From contig NZ_MSCM01000001.1 in NCBI RefSeq assembly GCF_002954665.1, forward strand, positions 1,973,971 to 2,037,970: DNA of 64,000 bases, written 5' to 3'. Shown here one piece after another: positions 41,269 through 50,292 of this stretch. The position numbers and the translations under genes were made by a program. Below the pieces are notes generated by a model. It searched no databases. It saw nothing but the letters and a program-made list of their open reading frames with translations, and was not told the origin of the DNA. The stretch comes from Polaribacter glomeratus. Lineage in GTDB: Bacteria; Bacteroidota; Bacteroidia; Flavobacteriales; Flavobacteriaceae. Position 1 is the first letter of the stretch. The number at the start of each line of letters is the position of its first letter.

Positions 41269-42702
41269 ATGAAAAAACTTATACTCTTATCCTCCTTAAC
41301 AATTCTTTTATTTTCTTGTAAACAAGAGCAAGTAAAAACAACAAATTCTGATGCTCTTTCATCCGAAGAAAAGATTGATTCTACAAACATTAAAACCTTA
41401 TTTAATGCTGTTTTAACCGATGGAAAATCGTACGAATGGCTGCGCGATTTAACTCAGAATATTGGTTCGCGTTTATCAGGCTCAGAAGGTGCTGCAAAAA
41501 GTGTTATTTGGGGAGAACGAATTATGAGAGAAGTTGGCTTAGATTCTGTTTGGTTGCAACCTGTTATGGTTCCTCATTGGGTTAGAGGCGAAAAAGAAAT
41601 TGCAACATACACGTTAAACGGTATACAAAAAAATGTACCAATTTGTGCATTGGGTTTTTCTATTGCTACCCCAAAATACGGCGTTTTAGCAGAAGTACTT
41701 GAGGTTAAAAGTTTAGACGAAGCCAGAGCTCTAGGCTCTAAAATGGAAGGGAAAATTATCTTTTTTAACCGCCCTTTTGATGATACATTAATTAGTACGT
41801 TTAGTGCTTACGGCGGCTGTGTAGACCAACGTGTAAACGGCGCTGAAGTTTGTGGAGCATTTGGTGCAAAAGGTGTGATTGTGCGTTCAATGACAAATTC
41901 TATTGACGATTTTCCACACACAGGAACTATGAGTTATGGAGATTTACCTGTTGATAAATACATTCCTACAGCTGCAATTAGTAGCAGAGCTGCAAATATT
42001 TTAAGTGCCGATTTAAAACAAAATCCTAATTTACAATTCTATTTTAAACAAAGTTGTGAAACCTTGCCAGATGCTCCTTCTTTTAATGTTGTTGGCGAAA
42101 TTAGAGGAAGCGAAACTCCAGAAAACATTATAGTAGTTGGCGGCCATTTAGATTCTTGGGATTTAGGTGAAGGCGCTCATGATGACGGAACGGGAATTGT
42201 GCAATCTTTAGAAGTTGCTTATTTGTTTAAGAAAAATAACATCAAACCAAAAAACACCTTACGAGTTGTCTTTTTTATGAACGAAGAAAACGGAACTAGA
42301 GGCGCAAAAGAATACGCTGCACTATCAAAAATGAACAAAGAAAAACACATTGGTGGCTTAGAATCTGATTCTGGAGGTCATACACCAAGAGGTTTTTCTA
42401 TCGATGCAAATACTGTAAATACAGAATTATTACAAAGTTGGAAAAAATTATTGTCTCCTTACGGATTGCATGACTTAGACAAAGGCGGTTCTGGCGCAGA
42501 TATTGGTCCGTTAAAAGAAGAGAATGTAACTTTAGTTGGCTATAAACCAGACTCTCAACGTTATTTTGATTACCACCATACAAGTAATGATACTTTCGAT
42601 AAAGTAAATAAACGCGAACTTGAACTAGGTAGTGCGTCTATGGCAAGTATTATTTATTTAATGGACAAATATTTATACCGCAATACACCAGTAAAACCTT
42701 AA
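41269..42702 (+). CDS. M28-family metallopeptidase, lipoprotein (carboxypeptidase Q-like)
   Basis: 477 residues. The lipobox LLFSC precedes KQEQ. The N-terminal region includes LRDLTQNIGSRLSGSEGAAK, a PA-like insert follows (KVEGKIIFFNRP-like segment), and the catalytic domain has GGHLDSWDLGEGAHDDGTGI, NEENGTRG (Glu pair), ESDSGG and YHHTSNDTFD. This arrangement is that of PGCP/carboxypeptidase Q and flavobacterial aminopeptidases, which cut small peptides in the periplasm. The following two genes follow closely on the same strand. Confidence 0.88.
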   Translation: MKKLILLSSLTILLFSCKQEQVKTTNSDALSSEEKIDSTNIKTLFNAVLTDGKSYEWLRDLTQNIGSRLSGSEGAAKSVIWGERIMREVGLDSVWLQPVMVPHWVRGEKEIATYTLNGIQKNVPICALGFSIATPKYGVLAEVLEVKSLDEARALGSKMEGKIIFFNRPFDDTLISTFSAYGGCVDQRVNGAEVCGAFGAKGVIVRSMTNSIDDFPHTGTMSYGDLPVDKYIPTAAISSRAANILSADLKQNPNLQFYFKQSCETLPDAPSFNVVGEIRGSETPENIIVVGGHLDSWDLGEGAHDDGTGIVQSLEVAYLFKKNNIKPKNTLRVVFFMNEENGTRGAKEYAALSKMNKEKHIGGLESDSGGHTPRGFSIDANTVNTELLQSWKKLLSPYGLHDLDKGGSGADIGPLKEENVTLVGYKPDSQRYFDYHHTSNDTFDKVNKRELELGSASMASIIYLMDKYLYRNTPVKP

Positions 42703-42706
42703 TAAA

Positions 42707-43069
42707 ATGAGTATTTTTACATTAATTCTTAGAATTATTTTTGGCCTTTTTTTCTGCTATGCAGGATTTATGCATTTCAAAAAACCTAGATTTTTTAACG
42801 GATTTATCCCTAATTTTTTACCAAAACTAGTTGTTAATTATATATTTGGAGCACTCGAGTTTATCTTAGGAGTTGGTTTATTTTTTAATCAGACGTCTAA
42901 AATTGCCGCATTAGGAGTTTTTATGCTAATGTCACTATTTCTTCCTATACATATTTGGGACGTATTAAAAGAAAAACCAGCAATTGGCTCAAAAAAATTA
43001 GCTATTATCAGAATCCCTCTTCAATTTTTATTGATGTATTTATCTTATTTAATCTATCTAAATTCATAA
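42707..43069 (+). CDS. DoxX-like four-helix membrane protein
   Basis: 120 residues with four hydrophobic helices: TLILRIIFGLFFCYAGFMHF, YIFGALEFILGVGLFF, IAALGVFMLMSLFLPIHIWD and AIIRIPLQFLLMYLSYLIYL. The early YAGFMHFKKPRFF and ILG.GLF pattern is that of the DoxX/MauE superfamily, small membrane proteins linked to redox or quinone metabolism. It lies four bases after the peptidase gene and nine bases before the amidohydrolase gene. Confidence 0.72.
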   Translation: MSIFTLILRIIFGLFFCYAGFMHFKKPRFFNGFIPNFLPKLVVNYIFGALEFILGVGLFFNQTSKIAALGVFMLMSLFLPIHIWDVLKEKPAIGSKKLAIIRIPLQFLLMYLSYLIYLNS

Positions 43070-43077
43070 ATCAACAC

Positions 43078-44691
43078 ATGAAAAAAACCTTTATACTTTT
43101 TATATTCACTTTAATACTAATTTCTTGTCAAAAAGAAAAAGTAGATTTAATTGTCATCAACTCGAACACCTATTTAGTTAACAAAAAATTTGAGAATGCA
43201 GAAGCTTTTGCTGTTAAAGATGGTAAATTTATTGCTGTTGGCACTTCTAAAGAAATTCAAGGAAGTTATAAATCAAAGAATGTAGTTGATGCAAAAAATC
43301 AAACCATAGTTCCTGGTCTAATTGATGCACATTGTCATTTTTACGAGTTTGGCTTATTACAACAAAGAGTTGATTTATCGGGTACTAAAAGTTATGAGGA
43401 CGTTTTAAAAAAAATAGTGACTTATCAAGATGAAAAAAATGTTTCTTTTATTATTGGTGATGGTTGGGATCAAAATGATTGGGATGTAAAAGAATTCCCA
43501 ACAAAAGAAAAATTAGATGTTTTATTCCCAAACATTCCGGTTGCGTTATATAGAATAGATGGCCATGCTTTACTGGTAAACCAAGCTGCCATTGATTTAT
43601 CAAAAATTACAAAAGACACCAAAGTTAGTGGAGGAGAAATTATTATCAAAAACGGAAAAATGACTGGTGTTCTAATTGATGCGGCTATGCGTTTTATCAA
43701 GTTTCCAGATACTTCTAATGAAGAAGCAATTCAAGGCTTATTAGCTGCTCAAAAAATCGCGTTTTCATACGGATTAACAACTGTTGATGACGCTGGTTTA
43801 GATAGAAATACAATCGAGCTAATTGATGATTTACAAAAATCAAACCGATTAAAAATGCGTATTTACGCCATGGTTTCTGGTGACAAACAAGATCAAATTG
43901 ATTATTACATTAAAAAAGGAATTACCAAAACCGACCGTTTAAATGTTCGTTCATTTAAGGTTTATGGCGATGGCGCTCTAGGTTCAAGAGGGGCTGCCAT
44001 GAGAAAACCATATTCAGATAGAGAAAATCACTTTGGTGCTTTAATTTACGCTCCAGAAAGATATCGAGAAATTGCCAAACAAATTGCTGCATCAGAATTT
44101 CAAATGAATACCCATGCAATTGGTGATTCTGCAAATACTTGGATGTTAAAAACCTACATAGAGGTTTTAAAAAACACTGAAAATAGACGCTGGCGAATTG
44201 AACACGCCCAAATTGTATCTAAAAAAGATTTTCAGAATTTTGATGATATTTTACCGTCTGTGCAACCAACGCATGCCACGTCCGATATGGATTGGGCAGA
44301 AGCTAGAATTGGTAATGAACGTATGAAAGGCGCTTATGCTTATAGAAACTTATTAAATAGATATGGAAAAATTGCTTTAGGCACAGATTTCCCCGTCGAA
44401 AAGGTAAATCCGTTTTTAACATTTTATTCAGCTACTTACAGAAAGGATTCAACAAATCTTCGTGAAGAAGGTTTTCAAATGGAAAATTCTTTATCAAGAG
44501 AAGAAACATTGAGAGGAATGACCATTTGGGCTGCATTTTCTAATTTTGAAGAAGCAGAAAAAGGTTCTATTGAAGTAGGTAAATTTGCAGACTTTGTAAT
44601 TTTAAATCAAGATATTATGAGCATTGATAGTCATAAAATTCCGAAAACTAAAGTGGTCTCTACTTTTTTAAACGGAGAAAAGGTGTTTTAA
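43078..44691 (+). CDS. Secreted amidohydrolase of the YtcJ-like family
   Basis: From ATG 43078 the product has 537 residues with a lipoprotein signal (TFILFIFTLILISC). A longer in-frame start at 42955 lies inside the DoxX-like gene and is rejected. Metal-site motifs of the amidohydrolase superfamily are present: GLIDAHCHFYEFG (HxH), then FKVYGDGALGSRG, NTHAIGDSANTWML, RIEHAQIV and ALGTDFPVEKVNP (last Asp). YtcJ-like enzymes hydrolyse amides or cyclic imides; substrates are mostly unknown. The lipoprotein signal suggests a periplasmic location. Confidence 0.86.
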   Translation: MKKTFILFIFTLILISCQKEKVDLIVINSNTYLVNKKFENAEAFAVKDGKFIAVGTSKEIQGSYKSKNVVDAKNQTIVPGLIDAHCHFYEFGLLQQRVDLSGTKSYEDVLKKIVTYQDEKNVSFIIGDGWDQNDWDVKEFPTKEKLDVLFPNIPVALYRIDGHALLVNQAAIDLSKITKDTKVSGGEIIIKNGKMTGVLIDAAMRFIKFPDTSNEEAIQGLLAAQKIAFSYGLTTVDDAGLDRNTIELIDDLQKSNRLKMRIYAMVSGDKQDQIDYYIKKGITKTDRLNVRSFKVYGDGALGSRGAAMRKPYSDRENHFGALIYAPERYREIAKQIAASEFQMNTHAIGDSANTWMLKTYIEVLKNTENRRWRIEHAQIVSKKDFQNFDDILPSVQPTHATSDMDWAEARIGNERMKGAYAYRNLLNRYGKIALGTDFPVEKVNPFLTFYSATYRKDSTNLREEGFQMENSLSREETLRGMTIWAAFSNFEEAEKGSIEVGKFADFVILNQDIMSIDSHKIPKTKVVSTFLNGEKVF

Positions 44692-44702
44692 AAATATCAA
44701 TG

Positions 44703-44710
44703 TATATTTG
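44703..44710 (+). promoter_or_regulatory. -7 promoter element for the FKBP gene
   Basis: TATATTTG matches TAnnTTTG and ends 16 bases before ATG 44727, giving a very short leader. Confidence 0.5.
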
Positions 44711-44726
44711 CAAATAAAATCAAAAA

Positions 44727-45173
44727 ATGAAAGCTTACCTATTTATATTTTTATCAATATTTCTTTTTACTTCTTGCTCTGATGATGCTAACCCAGAAAT
44801 ACAGACAGAAGCTGACATCATAAAATATATTGCTGACAATAAATTAAACGCTAAAAAAACTAGTTCTGGTCTATATTATGTAATTAATAAACAAGGTACA
44901 GGAAAAAGACCTACAAGTAGCAGCGCTAATGTTACTGTCTCTTACAAAGGTTATTTTTTAGATGGTAAAGTTTTTGACCAGAATCCTAATGGTTACACTA
45001 CCGATTTAAACCGAGTAATTAGAGGCTGGACAGAAGGTATACAACTTTTTAATGAAGGCGGAGAAGGAATTTTAATAGTTCCTTACGATTTAGGTTACGG
45101 TATTAACGGAAGAAATCCTATACCTGGTGGAGCTGTTTTGGTCTTTGATATAAAACTATTTACAGTAAACTAA
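44727..45173 (+). CDS. FKBP-type peptidyl-prolyl isomerase, lipoprotein
   Basis: 148 residues. Signal FLFTSC gives a lipidated Cys. The FKBP domain contains SSGLYYVINKQGTGKRPTSS, VTVSYKGYFLDGKVFDQN, the VIRGWTEGIQLFNEGGEG core and VPYDLGYG, then IPGGAVLVFDIKLF. It catalyses proline isomerisation to help exported proteins fold in the periplasm. The FKBP fold is short but complete. It ends against a bidirectional terminator shared with trpA. Confidence 0.92.
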   Translation: MKAYLFIFLSIFLFTSCSDDANPEIQTEADIIKYIADNKLNAKKTSSGLYYVINKQGTGKRPTSSSANVTVSYKGYFLDGKVFDQNPNGYTTDLNRVIRGWTEGIQLFNEGGEGILIVPYDLGYGINGRNPIPGGAVLVFDIKLFTVN

Positions 45174-45186
45174 ATTTTTAGATAAA

Positions 45187-45219
45187 AAAAAAGCGAAACT
45201 TAACAGTTTCGCTTCTTTT
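45187..45219. terminator. Bidirectional terminator between the FKBP gene and the trp operon
   Basis: AAGCGAAACT (45191-45200) and AGTTTCGCTT (45205-45214) form a perfect ten-base stem, with an A-run before and a T-run after, so it works for both converging transcripts. Confidence 0.9.
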
Positions 45220-45223
45220 TGGT

Positions 45224-45991
45224 TTAAGAAATAATTGGTTTGATAAAATCATCAATTTTATCGACTCCATTCGTTCCTAAATTCTTTATAAAGGCAGAGC
45301 CGATAATTGCTCCATGTGCATAATTACAAGCAGTATTAAAAGTTAGTTTATCAGAAATACCAAAACCAATAATTAATTTACTTTGCAAATTCATTGCTTT
45401 AATTCTTTCAAAATAAGCTATTTGACTGCTAGATATTTCTCCTTTTGCTCCTGTAATTGACGAGGAAGCCACCACATAAATAAATGCTTTTGAGTAGGAA
45501 TCTATTTTTCTAATTCTTTCTTCGGATGTTTGCGGCGTAATTAAAAACACATTGGTAATTCCGTATCTGTCAAATAATTCTTGATAATGATTTTCAAACT
45601 CTACCATTGGTAAATCAGGAATAATTACAGTATCAATACCGCATACGATCATCTTTTTACAGAATTTATCTTCGCCATATTTTAACATCTGATTTAAATA
45701 TCCCATTAAAACCAAAGGCGTTTTATTAGTTTCTTTAATGGTTAACAATTGCTCAAAAATAATATCTAAATTAATTCCGTTTTCTAACGCCTTTTGACTA
45801 CTATCTTGAATCGTTGGTCCATCTGCCAAAGGATCTGAATACGGCAAACCAACTTCTATAAAATCAACTCCACTTTTTTCTAGGCCTAAAATCACTTTTG
45901 AAGTATCCGTTAACTGTGGATATCCGCAAGTAAAATAAATAGACAGTAGATTTTTGTCTTTTTTCTGAAATAATTCTTGTATCGAATTCAT
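45224..45991 (-). CDS. trpA: Tryptophan synthase alpha subunit
   Basis: TrpA splits indole-3-glycerol phosphate into indole and glyceraldehyde 3-phosphate; indole is channelled to TrpB. The 255-residue barrel shows catalytic Glu in FIEVGLPYSDPLADGPTIQ, Asp (same motif), PLVLMGYLNQMLKYG, IIPDLPM and GFGISDK. It is the last gene of the trp operon, ten bases after the DUF3050 gene, and ends at the shared terminator. Confidence 0.96.
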   Translation of the reverse strand: MNSIQELFQKKDKNLLSIYFTCGYPQLTDTSKVILGLEKSGVDFIEVGLPYSDPLADGPTIQDSSQKALENGINLDIIFEQLLTIKETNKTPLVLMGYLNQMLKYGEDKFCKKMIVCGIDTVIIPDLPMVEFENHYQELFDRYGITNVFLITPQTSEERIRKIDSYSKAFIYVVASSSITGAKGEISSSQIAYFERIKAMNLQSKLIIGFGISDKLTFNTACNYAHGAIIGSAFIKNLGTNGVDKIDDFIKPIIS

Positions 45992-46001
45992 ATCAATAAT
46001 T

Positions 46002-46778
46002 TTAATTTCTATTCATTATTTGTTGTTCAATAGAACTCCACAAGTTAATTCTTAGTTGCAATGCTTTTTTTGCAGTTTCTAAAACTTCTGCCCATTTTTG
46101 TGCATCATTCCCACATAATTCTGTAATCATTTTTAACGACAATGGTCCATGTTCATCGCCATCCAATTCAATGTGTCTATTTAAATAGTACATAAAACTG
46201 TCATACGATTTATTGGTATCCAAAGAAGCTTTCTCTATAATATTAATAAACATATCTGGAATTACATCTTCTCTACCAAAAGTAAATGCGGAAGCTATTA
46301 AATGACTTTTATTCGTTTTTATGGTATCAAACGTAAAATTAACAAATTCTTTTACGTCATTAGGTATCTCTGAATTTTCTAATGCTTTTTCTACAGAAGT
46401 ATTAGTTTGTAACGCTTTTATAAATTCGTTCATTTTAGTAGGATCTGAATTTACTTCTTGCATCGCAGTTAGATACATTTCAAAATGACTTTTAATTGCT
46501 CCATAAGCATCAAAATCACTTTCTTCTGCTACCGTAATTTCATTTATAAAACGCGCTAATTCAGCATTTTTAACTGGCATCCAAGGAATGGAAACACAGG
46601 TTAAATTTACTTGTAACGCTTTTAAAAGTGACATAAAATCCCAAACTGCAAAGACATGAAGACTCATAAAAACCTGCACGTCTTCTAAAGTATGTAACTT
46701 TTTATACAGAGAATGATTTTTTAATTCATTTCTTAAACCGGCTAATTCTTTTTCAATATATACTAAGTTATTGATCAT
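46002..46778 (-). CDS. DUF3050 family protein inserted between trpB and trpA
   Basis: 258 residues. The family is predicted to have a heme-oxygenase-like helical bundle. Candidate metal ligands are visible: EESDFDAYGAIKSHFEMYLT (acidic residues then His) and YYLNRHIELDGDEHGPLSLK (His-x3-Asp-x3-His), a pattern reminiscent of heme-oxygenase-like di-iron oxidases. Function is unknown. Its ATG overlaps the trpB stop as TAATG, and trpA follows ten bases later, so it is expressed strictly with tryptophan biosynthesis. A role on an indole- or anthranilate-derived compound is an inference from context. Confidence 0.75.
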   Translation of the reverse strand: MINNLVYIEKELAGLRNELKNHSLYKKLHTLEDVQVFMSLHVFAVWDFMSLLKALQVNLTCVSIPWMPVKNAELARFINEITVAEESDFDAYGAIKSHFEMYLTAMQEVNSDPTKMNEFIKALQTNTSVEKALENSEIPNDVKEFVNFTFDTIKTNKSHLIASAFTFGREDVIPDMFINIIEKASLDTNKSYDSFMYYLNRHIELDGDEHGPLSLKMITELCGNDAQKWAEVLETAKKALQLRINLWSSIEQQIMNRN

Positions 46779-47962
46779 TATTCTTTTAGATGCTTTATGT
46801 ATATTTCTAAATCTTTATCTCCTCTACCCGATAAATTTACCACTACAACTTGGTCTTTTCTAAACTTAATTTTTGATAAAACCGCCAAAGCATGTGCCGT
46901 TTCTAAGGCAGGAATAATTCCTTCTATTTTAGTTAACTCAAAAGCAGCTTCTAATGCTTCATCATCTGTTGCACTCATAAATTTAGCTCTTTTAGTTTCA
47001 TATAAAAAAGCATGTAAAGGGCCAACTCCTGGATAATCTAAACCTGCAGAAATAGAATATGGCTCTTTAATTTGACCATATTCATCTTGCATTAAAATAG
47101 TTTTACTTCCATGAATAATTCCTACTTGACCTAATTGAGAAGTAGCCGCGCTTTCTCCCGAATGAACTCCTAAACCAGCAGCCTCAACAGCAATTAATTC
47201 TACATCTTCATCATCCAAATAATGATAAAAAGCTCCAGCAGCATTACTTCCACCACCAACACAAGCAATAATTGTATCCGGATTTTCTTTACCCGTTTTT
47301 TCTTTTAACTGCCATTTCATTTCTTCAGAAATAATAGCTTGCAAACGCGCTACCATGTCTGGATGAGGTGCTGGCCCAACTACAGAACCTATTAAATAAA
47401 ACGTTTCTGGATGCTGAATCCAATAGCGAATTGCCTCATTTGTTGCATCCTTTAATGTTTTACTTCCGCTTGTGGCAGGCACAACTTTTGCACCTAACAT
47501 TTTCATTCTAGCAACGTTTGGCGCTTGACGAACAATGTCTTTTTCGCCCATAAAAATAGTACATTCCAACCCCATTAAAGCACAAACTGTTGCCGTAGCA
47601 ACTCCATGTTGCCCTGCTCCTGTTTCTGCAATAATTTTAGTTTTCCCTAATTTCTGAGCTATTAAAATTTGACCCACCGTATTGTTTACTTTGTGAGCTC
47701 CTGTATGACACAAATCTTCACGTTTTAAATAAATGTGAGCGCCATATTTTTCTGATAATCTTTTCGCTAAATACAAAGGTGTTGGTCTACCAACGTACTC
47801 TTTTAATAACGATTTGTATTCTTTTTGAAACTCATCAGACTCGATAATCTGCACGTAATTATCTGCTAATTCTTTTACATTTGGATATAGTAATTCCGGA
47901 ATAAATGCACCTCCGTATTGTCCAAAATATCCGTTTTCATCTGGTTGAAATTTTGATTTCAT
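46778..47962 (-). CDS. trpB: Tryptophan synthase beta subunit
   Basis: TrpB uses pyridoxal phosphate to join indole with serine. The 394-residue protein has [20 protein letters not shown] at the start, the PLP lysine in [30 protein letters not shown], the GGGSNAAG phosphate loop, and LEYPGVGP-like text as [11 protein letters not shown]. It is a TrpB1-type enzyme matched to TrpA in the same operon. The DUF3050 gene starts on its stop codon. Confidence 0.97.
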   Translation of the reverse strand: MKSKFQPDENGYFGQYGGAFIPELLYPNVKELADNYVQIIESDEFQKEYKSLLKEYVGRPTPLYLAKRLSEKYGAHIYLKREDLCHTGAHKVNNTVGQILIAQKLGKTKIIAETGAGQHGVATATVCALMGLECTIFMGEKDIVRQAPNVARMKMLGAKVVPATSGSKTLKDATNEAIRYWIQHPETFYLIGSVVGPAPHPDMVARLQAIISEEMKWQLKEKTGKENPDTIIACVGGGSNAAGAFYHYLDDEDVELIAVEAAGLGVHSGESAATSQLGQVGIIHGSKTILMQDEYGQIKEPYSISAGLDYPGVGPLHAFLYETKRAKFMSATDDEALEAAFELTKIEGIIPALETAHALAVLSKIKFRKDQVVVVNLSGRGDKDLEIYIKHLKE

Positions 47963-48019
47963 ATCTCTCTCCTATTTGTATAATCTTGTTACCGTTGACT
48001 TTTTTAAACGTTTCAACAA

Positions 48020-48715
48020 TTAAACAGTTAAACTTTTTTTAAACTTCTTTATTTCTTCTATTTTCTTAACTCCTGGCTCACTCTCAAACTTACTATTTAC
48101 ATCTAAAGCATAAATTGGTAAACCTGAATTCACTATTTTTTTAACTTCTTCAACGTCACTTAAACCAATACCTCCACTTAAAAAAAATGGTTTTTTAAAA
48201 GGATATTTCTCTAACACTTTCCAATCGAACTGTACACCATTTCCTCCTCGTTCTTTTCCTTTGGTATCAAATAAAAAGTAATCTACATTTTCTAAATAAG
48301 GGTTTAAAACATCAAACTCAAACTCATCTTTAATTCCGAATACTTTAATAATTTCTACTTTTTCATCAGCAATAAAATGTTTATTCTTTTCCTTTTTCTG
48401 ATGTTTATTTTCCTCAATAAATAAAACTCTTCTTTCTGATAATTGAATTTGTAGTTCTTTAACGTATGCTACAGATTCATCGCCATGTAATTGAATCGCA
48501 TCTAATTGATATTCTTCTACTAACGAAACTACTATTTCTATGAATTCATTTACAAAAACACCCACTTTTTTTATTGATTTTGGCAGTTCCGGAATAATGC
48601 CTTCAAAGTTTCTTTTTGATTTTTCATAGAAAATAAAACCCAAGTAATCTGGCTGCAATGCTGCAACTTGTTGAATATTTTCTACGTATTTCATTCCGCA
48701 AACCTTTAATTTCAT
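48020..48715 (-). CDS. trpF: Phosphoribosylanthranilate isomerase
   Basis: TrpF performs the Amadori rearrangement of phosphoribosylanthranilate. From ATG 48715 it has 231 residues: MKLKVCGMKYVENIQ with the catalytic Cys, YLGFIFYEKSKRNF, VGVFVNE, AIQLHGDES and the catalytic Asp region DYFLFDTKGKERGGNG, then FFLSGGIG. The start overlaps the stop of the DNA glycosylase gene (ATGA). A start at 48733 would add six residues inside that gene. A short insertion, KHQKKEKNKHF, makes it slightly longer than typical. Confidence 0.93.
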   Translation of the reverse strand: MKLKVCGMKYVENIQQVAALQPDYLGFIFYEKSKRNFEGIIPELPKSIKKVGVFVNEFIEIVVSLVEEYQLDAIQLHGDESVAYVKELQIQLSERRVLFIEENKHQKKEKNKHFIADEKVEIIKVFGIKDEFEFDVLNPYLENVDYFLFDTKGKERGGNGVQFDWKVLEKYPFKKPFFLSGGIGLSDVEEVKKIVNSGLPIYALDVNSKFESEPGVKKIEEIKKFKKSLTV

Positions 48716-49191
48716 ACGAGTGCTATTTTCCAATTATTTAATTTTTCTTTAAACGAAAACCTTGCATTTGCCGGACTTGTAGACAAAACAGTTTCATAAA
48801 TTATATTCTCAATTTTTATAAAATATTTATCATATAATTTTTCAGCTTTCTTGCCATTAAAAATTATTTGTTTCACCGAAGGAAACATTTCAATAATTTC
48901 ATTGATAGGATTTGGGACTTCATTTTTTATATCAGAATCTAAGCTTGTTACTCTTTCTCCAAACTGACAAATATCCCATATTGCAATATTATTTTTTTTC
49001 AAAGTATCAATCCTTTCTGTATAATTTTCACTGTAAACCTCGTCTGTTAATTCATAAATAATTTTCCAAAATGAGTTTCTATTATTTGCATAATATTGCT
49101 GTTTCTTAAGAGATTGTTTTCCAGGCATTGTCCCTAAAATAAATACTTTAGGGTTTTCTGGTAAAATTGGATCAAAAGAAACTCTTTCCAT
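48712..49191 (-). CDS. DNA-deoxyinosine (hypoxanthine-DNA) glycosylase, uracil-DNA glycosylase superfamily
   Basis: 159 residues with the superfamily motifs VFILGTMPGKQSLKKQQYYA (motif A) and NNRNSFWKII, then IAIWDICQFGERV, QIIFNGKKAEKLY and LSTSPANARFSF (motif B). This is the TIGR04274-like family of hypoxanthine-DNA glycosylases, which remove deaminated adenine. Its ATG overlaps the trpC stop and its stop overlaps the trpF start, so it is embedded in the trp operon by translational coupling. The reason for this placement is unknown. Confidence 0.85.
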   Translation of the reverse strand: MERVSFDPILPENPKVFILGTMPGKQSLKKQQYYANNRNSFWKIIYELTDEVYSENYTERIDTLKKNNIAIWDICQFGERVTSLDSDIKNEVPNPINEIIEMFPSVKQIIFNGKKAEKLYDKYFIKIENIIYETVLSTSPANARFSFKEKLNNWKIALV

Positions 49192-49979
49192 TATCTAATC
49201 TGATTGATAAAATCTTGACAAGCTTCTCCTGGATTGGCTGTTTTCATAAATGTTTCACCAATTAAAAATCCCTGAAAGCCATATTCTTTTAATCCCATAA
49301 TTATTCTTGGATCAGAAATTCCGCTTTCTGAAATTTTAATACAAGAATCTGGAATCTGACTTGCCAACTTAATTGAATGTTCTAGATCAACTTCAAAAGT
49401 CTTTAGATTTCTATTATTGATTCCGATAATTTTATTATCTAAATCGTTAATTTTATCTAATTCTTCTTGCGTGTGTATTTCATATAAAACCTCTAAACCT
49501 AAATCTGCTGCTAAGTTTCCGTAGTTTTTTAATTCTGCGGATGTTAAACAAGCCGCAATCAATAAAATTACATCTGCTCCTATTGCTTTTGCTTCCACAA
49601 TTTGAAATCCGTCAACAATAAAGTCTTTTCTTAAAATTGGTTTTTGCTGATTAATAACTCTTGCTTCCATCAAATCTGCCATCGTTCCTCCAAAAAAAGA
49701 AGTATCCGTTAAAATAGATTGCGCTGCCACATTTGCGCCTAAATATCCATTGGTAACTTCGGCAATTGTTGCTGTGTCGTTTATAATTCCTTTGGATGGT
49801 GATTGACGCTTAAATTCAGCAATAATTCCTGTTGAACCAACTTCTAACAAAGACTTTTTTAATGAAAAAGTTGCTCTACCAAAACTGGGGCTTTGTACTA
49901 ATTTTTGAACAGGAACTTCTGCTTTTATCTTAGCAATTTCCTTTTTCTTAAATGCGATTATTTTATCTAGTATTGTCAT
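49191..49979 (-). CDS. trpC: Indole-3-glycerol phosphate synthase
   Basis: TrpC closes the indole ring from CdRP. From ATG 49979 (MTILDKIIAFKKKEIAKIKA) it has 262 residues with IIAEFKRQSPSKGII (catalytic Glu/Lys), VLRKDFI-like text as ILRKDFIVDGFQIVEAKAIG, VLLIAACLTSAEL, LYEIHTQEELDKI, IGINNRNLKTFEVD and KISESGIS. A start at 49997 would add six residues. It is monofunctional, separate from trpF. Downstream overlap (TAATG) couples it to the glycosylase gene. Confidence 0.94.
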   Translation of the reverse strand: MTILDKIIAFKKKEIAKIKAEVPVQKLVQSPSFGRATFSLKKSLLEVGSTGIIAEFKRQSPSKGIINDTATIAEVTNGYLGANVAAQSILTDTSFFGGTMADLMEARVINQQKPILRKDFIVDGFQIVEAKAIGADVILLIAACLTSAELKNYGNLAADLGLEVLYEIHTQEELDKINDLDNKIIGINNRNLKTFEVDLEHSIKLASQIPDSCIKISESGISDPRIIMGLKEYGFQGFLIGETFMKTANPGEACQDFINQIR

Positions 49980-50032
49980 ATAAATATCTTTAGTCATTGT
50001 AAGGATTAATGCTGAACTTTATTCAGTAAAAA

Positions 50033-50090
50033 AGCAATCTGTTTTTAATTTTACAGATTACTTCACTCGTACCTCATTCGTAATGACAGT
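50033..50090. repeat. Dispersed intergenic repeat, copy 1
   Basis: GCAATCTGTttttaattttACAGATTACTTC followed by CTCGTACCTCATTCGTAATGAC matches the segment 53567-53619 upstream of trpE in order and sequence. The GCAATCTnn...TAATGAC core is typical of a small palindromic repeat spread through many bacterial intergenic regions. Confidence 0.6.
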
Positions 50091-50094
50091 TTTT

Positions 50095-50268
50095 TTATTT
50101 ACTATTAAATTTCTTATTTCTATAACTCAAAAAAAAGTAAACAATTACTCCTACAATCAAACCAATAATTGACTGTTTTAAAACACTTTGAGTCTGAATT
50201 CCAAGTGCCATTCCCATTAAGAGAAATGCAGGAATAATCAAAATTAAATTATTTTTCTTTTTTGTCAT
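50095..50268 (-). CDS. 57-residue membrane protein in the trp operon
   Basis: Start ATG 50268, stop TAA 50095-50097. The product has two hydrophobic helices, LILIIPAFLLMGMALGIQ and SIIGLIVGVIVYFFLSY, basic ends (MTKKKNN and YRNKKFNSK) and an outside loop between. The codon use is like its neighbours. It sits between trpD and trpC on the same strand, flanked by repeats. No family is recognised. Two-helix hairpin proteins of this kind are common in flavobacteria and mostly uncharacterised. Confidence 0.68.
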   Translation of the reverse strand: MTKKKNNLILIIPAFLLMGMALGIQTQSVLKQSIIGLIVGVIVYFFLSYRNKKFNSK

Positions 50269-50292
50269 CTTATAGTACTTTTTGCAATATCA

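Noticed and set aside
42955..43077. A 41-residue N-terminal extension of the amidohydrolase
   Set aside because: It lies inside the DoxX-like gene and would destroy the lipoprotein signal that begins at 43078.
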